Assembly: GCA_024364735.1 (NCBI GenBank)
Contig: JAGFNQ010008797.1
Coordinates: forward strand, 355,581-419,580
Source: Boesenbergia rotunda
Lineage: Eukaryota > Streptophyta > Magnoliopsida > Zingiberales > Zingiberaceae
Length of the DNA: 64,000 bases
Direction of reading: 5' to 3'
Part shown: one piece after another, positions 20,227 to 30,781 of the stretch
Layout: each line of letters starts with the position of its first letter
How positions within the stretch are numbered: the first letter of the stretch is position 1
Position numbers and translations under genes: made by a program
Notes under the pieces: generated by a model
Seen by the model: the letters and a program-made list of their open reading frames with translations, nothing else
Told to the model about the DNA's origin: nothing
The model's database searches: none

Positions 20227-21104
20227 CACTTATGAAATTGCTGCAGCTTGTGCACTAGCCATTAAAGCAGAAAAACTTATCTGTATCACTGATGGCAAGA
20301 TTCTTGATGAACAAGATCGTCCTATTCATTTTATGACACTTGATGATGCATATATGTTGATCAGGAAATGCTCCAAGGAAAGTTCAGTAACTGAGAATTA
20401 TGTCCAGGTTGGAGGTGAAGAATTGATTTGTTCTCTAGGGTGTATTGATTCACATCAAGATACTAAACTCTCCAGGAATGAAAAAGCACATAATAGAAGG
20501 CGTAATGCAACATTTCATAACGGTGTTGGGTTTGACAATAAGAATGGTCTATGGTCGGGAAAACAGGGGTTTGCTATTGGGGAAGAAGAACAACCTATTA
20601 GGTTAAGTGGTTACCTCTCGGAGCTGGCTGCTGCAGCCTATGTGTGCAGAGTAAGTTCTTGAAGGTGTGAATACCTTATTCCTACCATCATTGGTTATGT
20701 TTATAGGATATATAAGCCTTTGGAGCCATCTGTTTTACCAAATTATTCTGTTAAATAAAAAAAATGTATCCTCATTGCCCATAGTCCTCTTTTAAAAGCG
20801 CTGAACATCTATAGTCCTTAAAGTAGAAGACACCACATTGGCTAATTAGTGTCTCAAAGTTGATATCTATCTACCTTTAGTTTCTTCAATCAATTACAAT
20901 TTGCTGAAGCATTTCTTAAGTAATTTTGTGTTGGAATTGACTTTGAAAAACTCTCGAACAGCTCTTTCAAAGCTTTTATATTCAAGCAGATTATTTGTCT
21001 TTGTAGGGTGGAGTTCAAAGAGCTCACATAATTGATGGTACTCTTGGTGGGTCCTTGCTGCTAGAATTATTTACCAAGTATGGTGTGGGGACAATGGTGG
21101 CAAG
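20227..21104 (+). pseudogene. Captured fragment of N-acetylglutamate synthase (NAGS)
   Basis: Exon-like block 20227-20650 (TYEIAAACALAIKAEKLICI, GFDNKNGLWSGKQGFAIG, YLSELAAAAYVCR) followed by a 356-base intron (GTAAGT...TTTGTAG) and block 21007-21104 (GGVQRAHIIDGTLGG, LLLELFTKYGVGTMVA). This is the end of the amino-acid-kinase-like part of plant NAGS, the first enzyme of plastid arginine synthesis. Both blocks are open and in phase. The transit peptide, the front of the kinase-like domain and the GNAT acetyltransferase domain are missing, so no active product is expected. Same strand as the UKL and YKT6 pieces, so a chimeric transcript is possible. Confidence 0.88.
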
Positions 21105-22480
21105 GTGTGCATGCATCCTGCCAATCCCTTTTAGCGACATTTATTGGAAAAACAACATGATAAACCAGAGATTATAGCTTCATTTGAACAGTTCACTTAA
21201 AGCTTTGGGTTGATCAAATTCAGTTTGTTCACTAAACACAATTGTTTTAATAAGATTTCCAAGAAACTATGAGCTAGGATAAAAGGCTCAATTTATTGCA
21301 TTAAGATACATCTTGCAAATTCAGTAGTTGGGGTCAAGTTGCAATAAAGGGCAGTTAGTAAAGATTTTAGTTTGCGATTTGTGTGCCTTTTCTGTTTCTA
21401 AAATCTCAACTTCTGTAGGTAAAATCCAAAAGACAATCTCAACTTCTAAAATCTCAACTTCTAAAGGTTCACTCAAGACAATCTAGAAGCATTTCCAAAT
21501 ACTGGCAATGTTGCATTCTTTGCTGGATCTGAATTGAATATTTATCGGCGTGGTAGTTTTACTTTGCATTCTCACTGGATCTGAATTAATAACTAGGCGA
21601 CAATGCTTTCTTTCCTGCTTTGACCGGATGTTTCTTTGTCCTATACAAATAGCATTCGTTAAACATTCAAAGTTTTGTCTACTTTATGCATTTTGTTTTG
21701 TCTGGTTTAACTTTATGCATTCACACTGGCACAGCTCTTGAAGTAACAAAGAATTGAAAACTTTTTGTTATAATAATCGTAGATAGCAGACAGTGAAAAC
21801 AAACAGTGATGCACGGTGTTTAAATATAACAATAAAAGTTATTGTACATGTGAATCTTTTTGTACGTGAGCCATGGAATTCATATGACAAACCATAAACC
21901 ATATATATCAGTTTAATTGCATTCATTCATGCCTAGCTTCTTTCTTCATGGTCATGTGCATCTATCTTGCTTTGCTTGTAATAGTGTATATGAATAGATA
22001 TCTTTCAGATTTGGCAAATCTAAAGGACATCTTTCACTTATCAAGATCAATGAGTTTTTTTGGAGAGCCAATATCAGTACTGTCGAGATTTGTTTGTTTT
22101 AATTTTATTTCATTTACACAAATTAATATATGATTTTTTTTGTAGGTGACAAAAATATTAGATTTTGTTCAAGATGTGATGGTTGAAGATTGAAGATGCA
22201 GCAAAGTTTGGAAGTTTGGTTATATTTTGTTTTAGGAGAGACTTAATTTTTTGCTAGTTCTTAAATTAAATACATTGGGTACATTTGTATTGTGATTAGT
22301 GCATAGATATTTTTTGGGGTGACCAATTTGACAGTCTTGTATTGTAAAAAAATTGGCAATTATTGATTAACACTTTAATTTCAATTTAAAATTTTTATTT
22401 GTGTTTATGTTAATTAGTTATATGCGTAAATATTTATATCATGAAAATATTGAAAATGAGTGAGATATTTATTAATATAT
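21105..22480 (+). other. Unassigned interior of element F
   Basis: No recognisable gene. A short block after TTTTTTTGTAG at 22145 (VTKILDFVQDVMVED then stop) followed by T-rich untranslated-looking sequence could be the last exon of another captured gene or of a lost transposase gene; I do not recognise it. Confidence 0.4.
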
Positions 22481-23041
22481 GATATTTTTTATGTCACAAT
22501 AGACTACCAAATTATGTAGATAAAAATATTATTATAAAACTCATATGAAGACATTTCAAAATGTCATAATAAATAACTATTAATGATAATTTTAAATGTC
22601 CTTATAGACTAATATAGCAAACATTTATATGTGTCACTATAAATTATATAACGAGACATTTTAAATTAACTTTATAAACTATCATTAGTGACATTTTTTA
22701 TTATGACTATAAATAAAATTCAAGACACTTATAATTGTCTTGATAAATAATTTTAAAGGACATATAAATTTATCATCATTACTATAATAAAACAACATGT
22801 ATAAATATCATTATAAATTTTATAATGACACTCTTTTTTGTCACTATAACAATTATTCATGCTATTAGTGTTGTCACTATTTCTATTTTATGGTGACATT
22901 AAGAATTGTCATAAGTGATAAGACTTTAGACGACATCACTATAGAGGACATTATAACTTAATGTCACTATATCAAAAATGTCAATATAAGTAATATATGA
23001 TGACACTTTTCAATGTCATTAAAAGCATTTTTTTTGTAGTG
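22481..23041 (+). repeat. Subterminal repeats and right terminus of F
   Basis: Dense TGTCACTATA, TGTCATTA and GACATTT motifs in both orientations, about one every 25-40 bases, ending in the terminal inverted repeat AAAGCATTTTTTTTGTAGTG. Such arrays are where CACTA transposase proteins bind in characterised elements. Confidence 0.75.
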
Positions 23042-23975
23042 AATTTCGTTAAATTCTAACATTGGTTGTAGGGAAAAGAAAGAAAAGAAGCACATTAGGT
23101 GCTACGCTTGTGGGGAGCTAGGACATTACCACACCCAATGTCCAAGAAAAGGAGAGCTCAAGAAAATAGAGTATTTGAGAAGATGGGAAAAAGATGAGAA
23201 GAAGATGAGCTCACATCAAGGGGGAGCTACAAGGGTAAGGGAGGTAATCCCTAACTTTACGTATGCTTCAAATGTTTTTATGAATGCTAGAAATCATGAA
23301 AATTATTTGCCTATGCGTAATTTTGGTTTCAAGTATCATGATAAAAATAGAAATATCATTGCGTGCCAAAATTCTAAAAAATCCATGTCTCATGATAAAT
23401 CTAGGGCTTTTAGACCTAAGGACCAAGACATTAACCCTAAGAAAGGGAGACACATGCATAGAAAAATGGATAGACCTAGGAATGATTAAAATGGACATGG
23501 TGATACTAAGGTTAGGAATCTAGAAAGGGAAAATCAAGCGTTGAGGGCAAAGCATGATAAATTAGAAAAGAACCTAGATAGACTCATTAGGGGGTCCAAG
23601 GGTTTGGGTACGATACCAGATGATCAACACCTTAAAAATGGTAGGCCGGGACTAGGATACCAATTTAGGGGGTCAAATGTTAGTAAAAAAGCATATTCAA
23701 GGATGTCATATGATTATAGCAAGGGAAAGATCAAAAATGACAAGGAGGAGCCATTTAAAGAGGAGAAGAAGAACTTGATCAAGAAAAAGATACACAAGGT
23801 CAAGAGAGTAAGAGTTGAAGGTCAAGAAGCACCGAAGGTACACCGGTGTGGTCATGCCTTTATAGATGAGTCACCTAGGGAGGTGACTAGGGTTAGGAGC
23901 TCAAGGGGGAGGTCTAAAAGTCAAAATGGGATCCATGGTCAATGGATCTCAGGAGGATTCCTCCTAGGAGATTAG
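23042..23975 (+). pseudogene. Gag of A1, C-terminal part
   Basis: The gag frame resumes after F with CYACGELGHYHTQC, a CCHC knuckle, then the basic tail shared with A2 (PKDQDINPKKGRHM, SKGLGTIPDDQH, HGQWISGGFLLGD). One in-frame TAA interrupts it at 23487-23489 where A2 has CAA, a C-to-T change. The final stop after GGFLLGD is at the same place in A2. The upstream knuckle present in A2 was lost with the F-junction deletion. Confidence 0.85.
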
Positions 23976-24077
23976 ATGGACTATGGAATGTGCCAACAGA
24001 TTTGGAAGGCTAGTGTGAGTCTTAATCCTAGGGAATTGACATATTAAAAGGAGGTTTGTGGAGGAAAAGATGAAATA

Positions 24078-25544
24078 TGTTGGATCGAGTAAACACGATA
24101 GAGGGGGGAGGTGAATATCGTGAAAACGTTTCGGATAAGATTGAGAGAAATTACGCAGCGGAAATGAAAATAAACACACAAGAAGAACACGAGTACTTTT
24201 ACTTGGTTCGGAGTCGCGGTCGCCTCCTACTCCAAGGCCCACGGTCCTTGACCGTTTACTGCGGGCAATTCTATAATGGCGCAAAGATTTACAAAGATTG
24301 TTACAATAGTAGTGCAATAAAGAAAATTATACTCTTCGTTACCGACGCCCGGTGTGGATCGTACTTCAGAGCAGAGGGTCGTCGTCGGCGCTAGAATCTC
24401 GAGATCGGAAGTTTCTAGAGCAGAGCGCTTGAACGAAGAGCGTAGAAGCGTTGGAAAATTGATGTCCTGAAGCCTTGGGGTCGAGCCCCTTTTATAGTGC
24501 TCCTGGGGGCGCCTAACACGTGCCTTCGGATCCGAGAAATCTCATCCACAGCTCGGTCAACGCTTATCCCTCTAGAATCGGCCTCGGAGCTGACGGGGGC
24601 GCCCGGGACACTGGGGGCGCCCTGATTGACTTAGTCTGCTACTTCGCGGCTGAGTTTGCTTTGATCACAATTTGGCTTGGACCCAGGGCGCCCGAGACAT
24701 CCAGGGCGCCCGGGACCATCAGGGCACCTGGCCCAGTAAGCTTTCGAAGTGATTCTTGCTTAACTGCTCGTTTGGCTTTGACCTTGGGCGTCCGGGACCT
24801 CCCGGGCGCCTAGCCCAGGTTCTTACCCCTCTCCTTTGGGGCGTTCTGAGCTACAGAAACACACTCCTTCGGTCCCTGCATTCAAGGTTAGTACCAACAC
24901 AAACAAGGCAAGAATATACGTTAGATTTTACAGTCGTAGCTGTCTTGGTTATGACTTTGGGTCTCCCAAATGGAATCCTAGGTCGAACCGACGCCTACTA
25001 TTCCCTCTACGGGGAACGCGTCCTCACCTACTCCTCTCAGGAGAATTTACCTTTTGCCAACCGGCTCCTCTGGTTGGACTTTTGCCCAGCTTTACTCACC
25101 AGGTCTTCATGCCCAATCCGCGACCAGGTTTTAGTGCCCACCTTCCGAGCAGGTCTTCGGTGCCCAGCCCCCGGCCAGGTCTTAGTGCCCAATTCCTCGA
25201 ACCAGGTCTTCAGTGCCCAGCCCTCGGCTAGGTCTTAGTGCCTAATTCCTCGAACCAGGTCTTCGGTGCCTAGCCCTCGGCCAGGTCTTAGTGCCCAATT
25301 CCTCGAACCAGGTCTTCGGTGCCCAGCCCTCGGCCAGGACTTAGTGCCCAATCCACGACCAGGCCTTATTGACCAACCTTATGTCAGGACTTAGTTGCCC
25401 AGCCCGTGGCCAGGACTTATTGCCTAGATCAACTAGGGCTTTCCTGCACACTTGAATAACTTTATTAGATCACAAATAGTACTTAACTTTGAATCCTTTG
25501 CCAATATCAAAATAAGGTTCGATATGGTGCTTCCTGCACCAACA
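24078..25544 (-). mobile_element. Solo LTR D (reverse copia LTR)
   Basis: Minus-strand LTR of 1467 bp from TGTTGGTGCAGGAAG (start at 25544) to ...CTCGATCCAACA (end at 24078). It is flanked by AAATA at 24073-24077 and 25545-25549, with no interior, so it is a solo LTR left by LTR-LTR recombination. On the minus strand CACTATAAAAGG (TATA, about 24488-24499) follows an array of GGGCGCCC-type palindromes (24507-24810), which follows a ~54-bp tandem repeat (about 25085-25430, units around CCTCGGCCAGGTCTTAGTG). Confidence 0.9.
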
Positions 25545-25865
25545 AAATAGACTCATATTGTATGAAAATTAGTTTTTAATATGTAGATGTCATATAAATA
25601 AGTGTCAGGAATGTATAATGGTTAAGTGTGAGAAGAGGCATCAAGAAGAGATCAAAAATAGAACTTCTAGTTAAGTTTCAATGACATTATTTTGGTAGTT
25701 TTGAATTTCATGTCAATCTTGGGATCGAGAGTAAATTTACTTGAAAATGTATTTTTTCCCAAGTAGACATAGGTATTACAAATCTCTCCATGAAATTTTA
25801 GATTTTTTAGAGATTTGTGGATTTAATTAGGCATTTCTGAAATTAGGACAAAGGGCTGAAATCAG

Positions 25866-26015
25866 GGTGTCAGTCGACTGGTTCAGAACCAGTTGACTGG
25901 CCTAGTGTAAATCAGAAAGTGAGAATTTAACATTACTAGTCGACTGCCCCTAGGGCAGTCGACTGAACTTTCGGTTCAGTTCCGCAGTCGACTGCCCCAG
26001 GGGCAGTCGATTGGT
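25866..26015 (+). promoter_or_regulatory. CAGTCGACTG palindrome array upstream of the A1 aORF
   Basis: Five to six copies of CAGTCGACTG or one-base variants, several paired around GCCCC(T/A)(A/G)GGGC so that the pair forms a longer inverted repeat (25938-25966, 25985-26013). The array sits ~215-365 bases before the aORF ATG, followed by a leader with AACCTAGGGTTTTG and TCTTCTTCTTCTCC. The same palindrome is in the LTR U3. Probable internal promoter or binding region (inference). Confidence 0.55.
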
Positions 26016-26230
26016 ATGCGAGGATTTTTTAAAAGAAAGGCCACGCGGGGGTGGCCGAACCTAGGGTTTTGAGTGCCACGCCCTGCGAGTCTTCTTCTTC
26101 TCCGATCTCCCCCTGTGCCCTAAAGTCCTTTCAAGCTCTAGAAACATCTTCCTAGCCTCCCTCTACCTCGGATCTAAACCTAGAGCTAGGAAAACCTCTC
26201 TTTTCAAGTCAATCTTCATCATTTGTCGTC

Positions 26231-27479
26231 ATGAAATGAGCGGGAAAACAGTAATAACTTGTATAAGTTATTTTTCACATTTAGTTCATGATTTGGAATT
26301 GATTTGCCTTATTTTGGTGTTTTTCCTTGTTTTCTCTCCTTATGGGGTGGGTTTGGTACATGCATTGGTATGTCACATCTTAGGGTTGCACATAAGAGCA
26401 AAAGGGTGAGGGGTCATCTCACCAAGGGTAGGTAGATCCGGAGGGGCCTCAATTTCGTTCCGAGGAGTGTCAGAATGTTTTTAACGATGCGACTATCATT
26501 TTAATGAATTGTCGCTACCTCAACAAATCATATTTCCAGGATATCACCCCTCACATCATTGAGATCATTGTATATTTTGAGTTAGAACAATTGGTCTATT
26601 GTAAGCACTTTATCAATTTTGACTTATGTAAGAAATTCTATGCCAACCTTACATCTACTGATGCCTAGAACGAGGTATATGAGTCAATGGTACAAGGGAT
26701 TACCATTCCATTCACACCCGACGTGTTACGGTCATTTTTAAGATGTAGAGTTTCAAATAGCCAGTTTACATGTTTTCCCACAGTTGCTGAGTCTTTAACT
26801 TTACCAAGTGTCACCATAGATCAGATCCATCAGTATTATTTTAATAGACCTCGATGTACTTGAGACCGTATCTTTGTAGCCAAAAACATGAGCCCGGTTA
26901 GTAATGTTTTGTATAAGGTTGTCTTAGACTGCATTCTTTCGATTGTCACCAAGGGGCAGTCGAAGATTCAACTTCCCCACATGGTGATGATGTATGCCCT
27001 AGAGAGGAGACTGGACATCGACATAGCCCGCCAGGTTTTTGCATTCATTGTTTATTTCTCCCATGATGTCAATAGGAAGCTGTACATGCCGTTCGGTCAT
27101 GTTTTAACCGAATCCTTTCGATCTAGAGGGGTTAGAGTCACCGAGGGTCAGGTTCATGAGTTGTCTAAGAACTATGACCAGATAGGGTCTCGACAGCTCT
27201 CTCTAGCTGGGGTCGAGAAACGTGAGGGGGTGATCATCTGACGCCATCGTCCTGATTCTTCGAGCTCAGATGATGATGAGGAGGCTACCGCTGGAGGGGT
27301 TACACAGGAGCAGTTCTCCCAGCTACAGTCCGAGGTACACGGGCTTAGGGAGGATTTTCAGACATTCCAGCAGCGCCAGATTGACATGCTGCAGTAGCAG
27401 GCAGAGATGTACGCGATGATGCAGCAGTGACATCTGTCGTACCAGGGTCCTCCTCCTCCTTCGGGCGACGACATGTAGT
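26231..27479 (+). pseudogene. aORF of A1, decayed (putative plant transposon-type protein)
   Basis: From about 26460 the frame encodes LMNCRYLNKSYFQDITPHII, FYANLTS, ESMVQGITIPFTPDVL, NVLYKVVLDCILSIVTKGQ, MMYALERRLDIDIARQVF and YMPFGHVLTE. A Ser/Asp-rich linker and a Gln-rich coiled coil (TQEQFSQLQSEVHGL, DFQTFQQRQIDML) follow, ending GGDDM-stop at 27477-27479. The same protein occurs in A2 and K. It resembles the family often annotated as a putative plant transposon protein; its function is not known. The likely first exon at 26231 reads ATG AAA TGA where A2 has ATG CAA CGA. Further stops at about 26668, 26862, 27241, 27396 and 27430 are C-to-T type. No membrane segment is seen, so it is not an env. 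Confidence 0.75.
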
Positions 27480-28467
27480 GGAGTTTATGTGATGGTTTTA
27501 GTGTTGAGAGTGTTTGGCTTGGATTTGTGTTTTATCTCTCAAACACTTATGTTGGAATTGTAATGCTTAAATACTTCGGGGCTTTGGCCCTTGTGCTACT
27601 TTTATGCTTTATGGCTTTGAATTAAAATTCTTGTTTATGCTTTCATATCCCTTATATAAAGTTTTAATTCATGATTTAATGTTGATTGTATGACATAAGG
27701 CTTTGTTGATATCATGGATTTTAAGGAAGGGTTGATAAATGCATATGTATCTAGGGTTAAGAGATAATAGGGGGGAGGCTTTATCATCTTGAGAATATAT
27801 AAGAAAAAGGGGGGAATTGAGGCAATTCTATGTGTAAAATGGTAATGGATAGGCTTGACAAACACATAGAATCAAATAAGGGAGTGAAAGTTGATACAAA
27901 ATGATACATTTTGAAAGAATTAGAGTTTGTACCAAAAGTTAAGCATATTTGGTGTTTTTCACGAAACTATATTTTTCTAGGGTAGATTATATCCTAACAA
28001 ATATGCTTGCAAAGTTTTACATTTTTCTGAAATTTGTGGAGTTTTCTAGGGATTTCTGAAATTCGGCTGGAATTTCAGAAATGGGTTGTATCAGTCGATT
28101 GCTCTTGGGGCAGTCGACTGATGTTTCTGTAAGTTTGTGTAATGAAGGGACTAGTCGACTGATGGTGGATCAATCGACTGATCTTTCGAGTTTGTGATTT
28201 CTGAGGGGTTTTTCAGAAATAGGATGAGTTGTCATTGGCACTAGGGGTTGGATTGCTTGGGACAATCTTTTTGATGATGTCAAAGGGGGAGAATTTGTGG
28301 TGTTAAGTTAAGTTTGACTTAACTTAGTGTTGTGGAAAATTGAAAATTATGTGGAGGGCATAGGTTAAGGGGGAGGTTGCCTCTTGTTTATTGCTATGTC
28401 TATAATTTTCAATTGTTGTTGTTTTACCTAACTTAAATATATTGTCACACATCAAAAAGGGGGAGAT
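27480..28467 (+). other. 3' noncoding interior of A1 with palindromes and polypurine tract
   Basis: No gene. Four more CAGTCGACTG-type palindromes lie at 28088-28180, one pair around CTCTTGGGG. Purine runs AAAGGGGGAG (28281) and AAGGGGGAGG (28368) precede the proper polypurine tract AAAAAGGGGGAGA at 28454-28466 directly before the 3' LTR. Confidence 0.75.
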
Positions 28468-29584
28468 TGTTGGGGCAATCGACCCAAGTATGATTTGGAG
28501 GATCATGAGTTTTGATGTGTGTGTGCCAATATGGTTAAGTTAGGGGTTATTGTGGTCTAATATGTGTATATGGGTATACAGGTTTGCAGGTACCATAGAC
28601 TTGGTTGGATATCTTAAGGTGAAGGGTGGCATGGAGGCAAGTCGTGGGCTTGTGTGCGCATTCGAGGGACCATGGACGAAGCAGGGACGGTGAGCCGAGG
28701 GAAGCAGACTTCGAGGCGTATGTGAAGGATGACATGGAGGCAAGCGTGGGCTTGCGTGCTCATCTGGGGGACGAGGGCCAAAGTCGAAGAAGGCTTGAAG
28801 GCAATAGATCGAGGCTGTTGGAGCAGAGACGATGAGCTGAGGGATGCGGACTTCGAGGCATGCGTGAAGGATGACATGGAGGCAAGCCGAGGGCTTGCGT
28901 GCGCATCTGAGGGACGGGAGCCGAAGATGAAGAGGGCGTGAAGCCAACAGATTGAGACTGTTGTTTGAAGAGTCAACCAGGTCGTGAGGGTCCGAGTGTT
29001 GAGTGATTATACTAGGGAACTAAGCAGGGAGGGTTCGAGTGCGGAGAGAAATGTACTCAGGAAGGGTAACCCTAGGCTTAGGGAAGGACCAGTCGACTGC
29101 TCCTGGGGCAGTCGACTGGTGGAGCTAGAAACTCGAACGTTGGAGGTACAACGGTCGAATTCAAGTTGGAGCAGTCGATTGGGGTTAGACCAGTCGACTG
29201 ATAGCGCCGTTTCAGCCTCGAGCTCTATTTAAGGGAGCTCGTTTAAGGTCATTTCTTCTTAGCGAAACCTGCTTGGATAGAGCTGGTTAGTAGCCTATCT
29301 TGCTCAGATCGTGTACAAAGGTTGTGGCGAGGTTTCTCCACCCACAAGGAGCTACGAGAGCTAGCCGGAGGTGCTCTGGGGAATCATCCATCAACAGATT
29401 AGGGATCGTCCACCTTACGGACAGCCGTGGAGTAGGAGTTTTATCTCCGAACCACGTAAATAGGTGTGTTCCTCTTAGTTTAGTTTTAGTTTTTGTTTAT
29501 TCCGCTTGCGCACTAACTTTGTAGGAAGAAAAATCAAAGAAAAGCTATTCACCCCCCTCTAGCTTGACGGTCTCGGTCCTAACA
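28468..29584 (+). repeat. 3' LTR of A1
   Basis: 1117 bp from TGTTGGGGCAATCGACC to CGGTCCTAACA. Contains the three hairpin-core units (28618-28920), CAGTCGACTG palindromes (29087-29120, 29172-29200), TATTTAAGG near 29226 and the TATTCACCCCCCTCTAG end motif. The following bases AAGAC (29585-29589) would be one copy of the A1 target duplication. Confidence 0.92.
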
Positions 29585-29716
29585 AAGACTTCGGGCCTAG
29601 GTGAATTAGGACTTTCCTGAACACTTAATAAATCCATTAAATCACAATATAAATTTAACTTTGAACCCTTTGCCGTTATCAAAACTAGGTTCGATCTGGT
29701 GCTTCCGACACCAACA
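29585..29716 (-). mobile_element. Fragment of a reverse LTR (H1)
   Basis: Ends ...GACACCAACA at 29716, i.e. minus-strand TGTTGGTGTCGGAAGC, and matches the U3 start of LTRs D and H2 (CTAGGTGAATTAGGACTTTCCTG). Its other end is cut by A1, which apparently inserted into this LTR. Confidence 0.75.
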
Positions 29717-30781
29717 AATTCTATAACTTGAATAAGATTTACAAATATGGAACTTAAGTACATAATTAAACAGTGAATTTAAAATATACCGACGATACTA
29801 AAGTGTTTGCGAAGTGTCTCGGGCAGCGTGTCGTCAATCTTGATCATTGTCGACGCGGGAAACTCGAGCACGGAAGAAATACGGAGAGTGTTGGAGTACT
29901 TGAGTCCCAAGAAAGCTGTTCTGAATTATTGTAGAAAGCAAAGGGTGAACCCCCTTATATAGTTTGTTCTCGGGCGCCTCTGGGCTCTTGGGCACCTGCC
30001 ACGTGTAGCGAATCGAGCGCATCCTTATCCGCAGACTCGGCCAAAACTCTATCTCTCGATCTTGGGCGCCTGGGACCTCTGAGGCGCCTGATGGCTCACG
30101 GGTACCTGAGATGCTGTCGTGGCAACCTGTCAGCTCAACCTCTCACCCGCTGGAAACGCCTCAACTTAGTTGTCTGTTACCTGTCAGGCGCCTGGTCTCT
30201 CAGGCGCCTGAACCCTTTCAGGCGCCTGGGATGCAACAACTACTCCCTTTCACTCCTGCAACCAGGGTTAGTCCAAGAACAGTATAACATAAATAATGAA
30301 TGCATAGATAACAACCTGAGCTGTCTTGGTTCTGACTTTGGATTTCAAAATGAAATCCTAGGTTGAACTGACGCCTACTGTTCTCTCTTTCGGAGAATGC
30401 GTCCTCACCTGCTCCTCTCAGGAGAGGTTACCTTTTGCCAACCGACTCCTTTGATTGGACTTTTGCTCGATCTTCGAGACTGCTGAATCTCGAGACGTTC
30501 GTACCTCGATGCGCCTCTACTTCTATCCGCAATTCTCGTTCGGCTAGGACTCCTGCCCGATCTTCCGGATCAGGATTTCGGTGCCCAACTCTCGGCCAGG
30601 TCTTCTTGCCTAGTTGTCGACCAAGACTTCTTGCTCAACCCTGCAGGTCAAGACTTCATGCCTAGGTGAATTAGGACTTTCCTGCACACTTGGTAAATCC
30701 ATTAGATCATAATATAAATTTAACTTTGAACCCTTTGCCATTATCAAAATCAGATTCGATCTGGTTCTTCCAGCACCGACA
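29717..30781 (-). mobile_element. Truncated reverse LTR (H2)
   Basis: Minus-strand LTR of the D type starting TGTCGGTGCTGGAAG at 30781. It has palindromes of GGCGCC type (29960-30230) and a TATA box CTATATAAGGGG at about 29951-29962 on the minus strand. About 190 bases of its 3' end are missing at 29717, where H1 abuts; H1 may have inserted into it. Confidence 0.75.

Larger units (their letters stand above)
17713..23041 (+). mobile_element. Element F: CACTA-type transposon carrying three host gene fragments
   Basis: The right end is ...TTTTTTTTGTAGTG at 23041, the reverse complement of a CACTA terminus (CACTACAAAAAAAATGC). It is preceded by 22480-23040, packed with TGTCA/GACATT subterminal motifs as expected of CACTA elements. 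The interior holds exon-intron pieces of three unrelated plant genes, all on the plus strand: uridine kinase-like, YKT6 and NAGS. No transposase is seen. The left terminus is not visible; homology to gag runs right up to GC-rich F sequence, so the left inverted repeat has probably been lost with part of gag. It is best called a Pack-CACTA-like element, 5'-truncated. Confidence 0.75.
249..29584 (+). mobile_element. Element A1: pol-less copia retrotransposon, gag plus aORF, with nested insertions
   Basis: Outer element of the left half. Its parts are the 5' LTR (249-1105 and 17044-17170), primer site, gag (17235-17712 and 23042-23975), aORF (26231-27479), polypurine tract (28454-28466) and 3' LTR (28468-29584). 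Elements B, F and D are inserted into it. No protease, integrase, RT or RNase H is found between gag and the aORF. The second copy A2 shows the same gag-to-aORF arrangement, so the family is probably non-autonomous rather than this copy being individually deleted. The two LTRs differ more than those of B or C, so A1 is the older insertion. Confidence 0.85.

Noticed and set aside
20227..20662. NAGS as a functional host gene
   Set aside because: Only two middle exons are present, within a CACTA-type element next to exons of two other genes.
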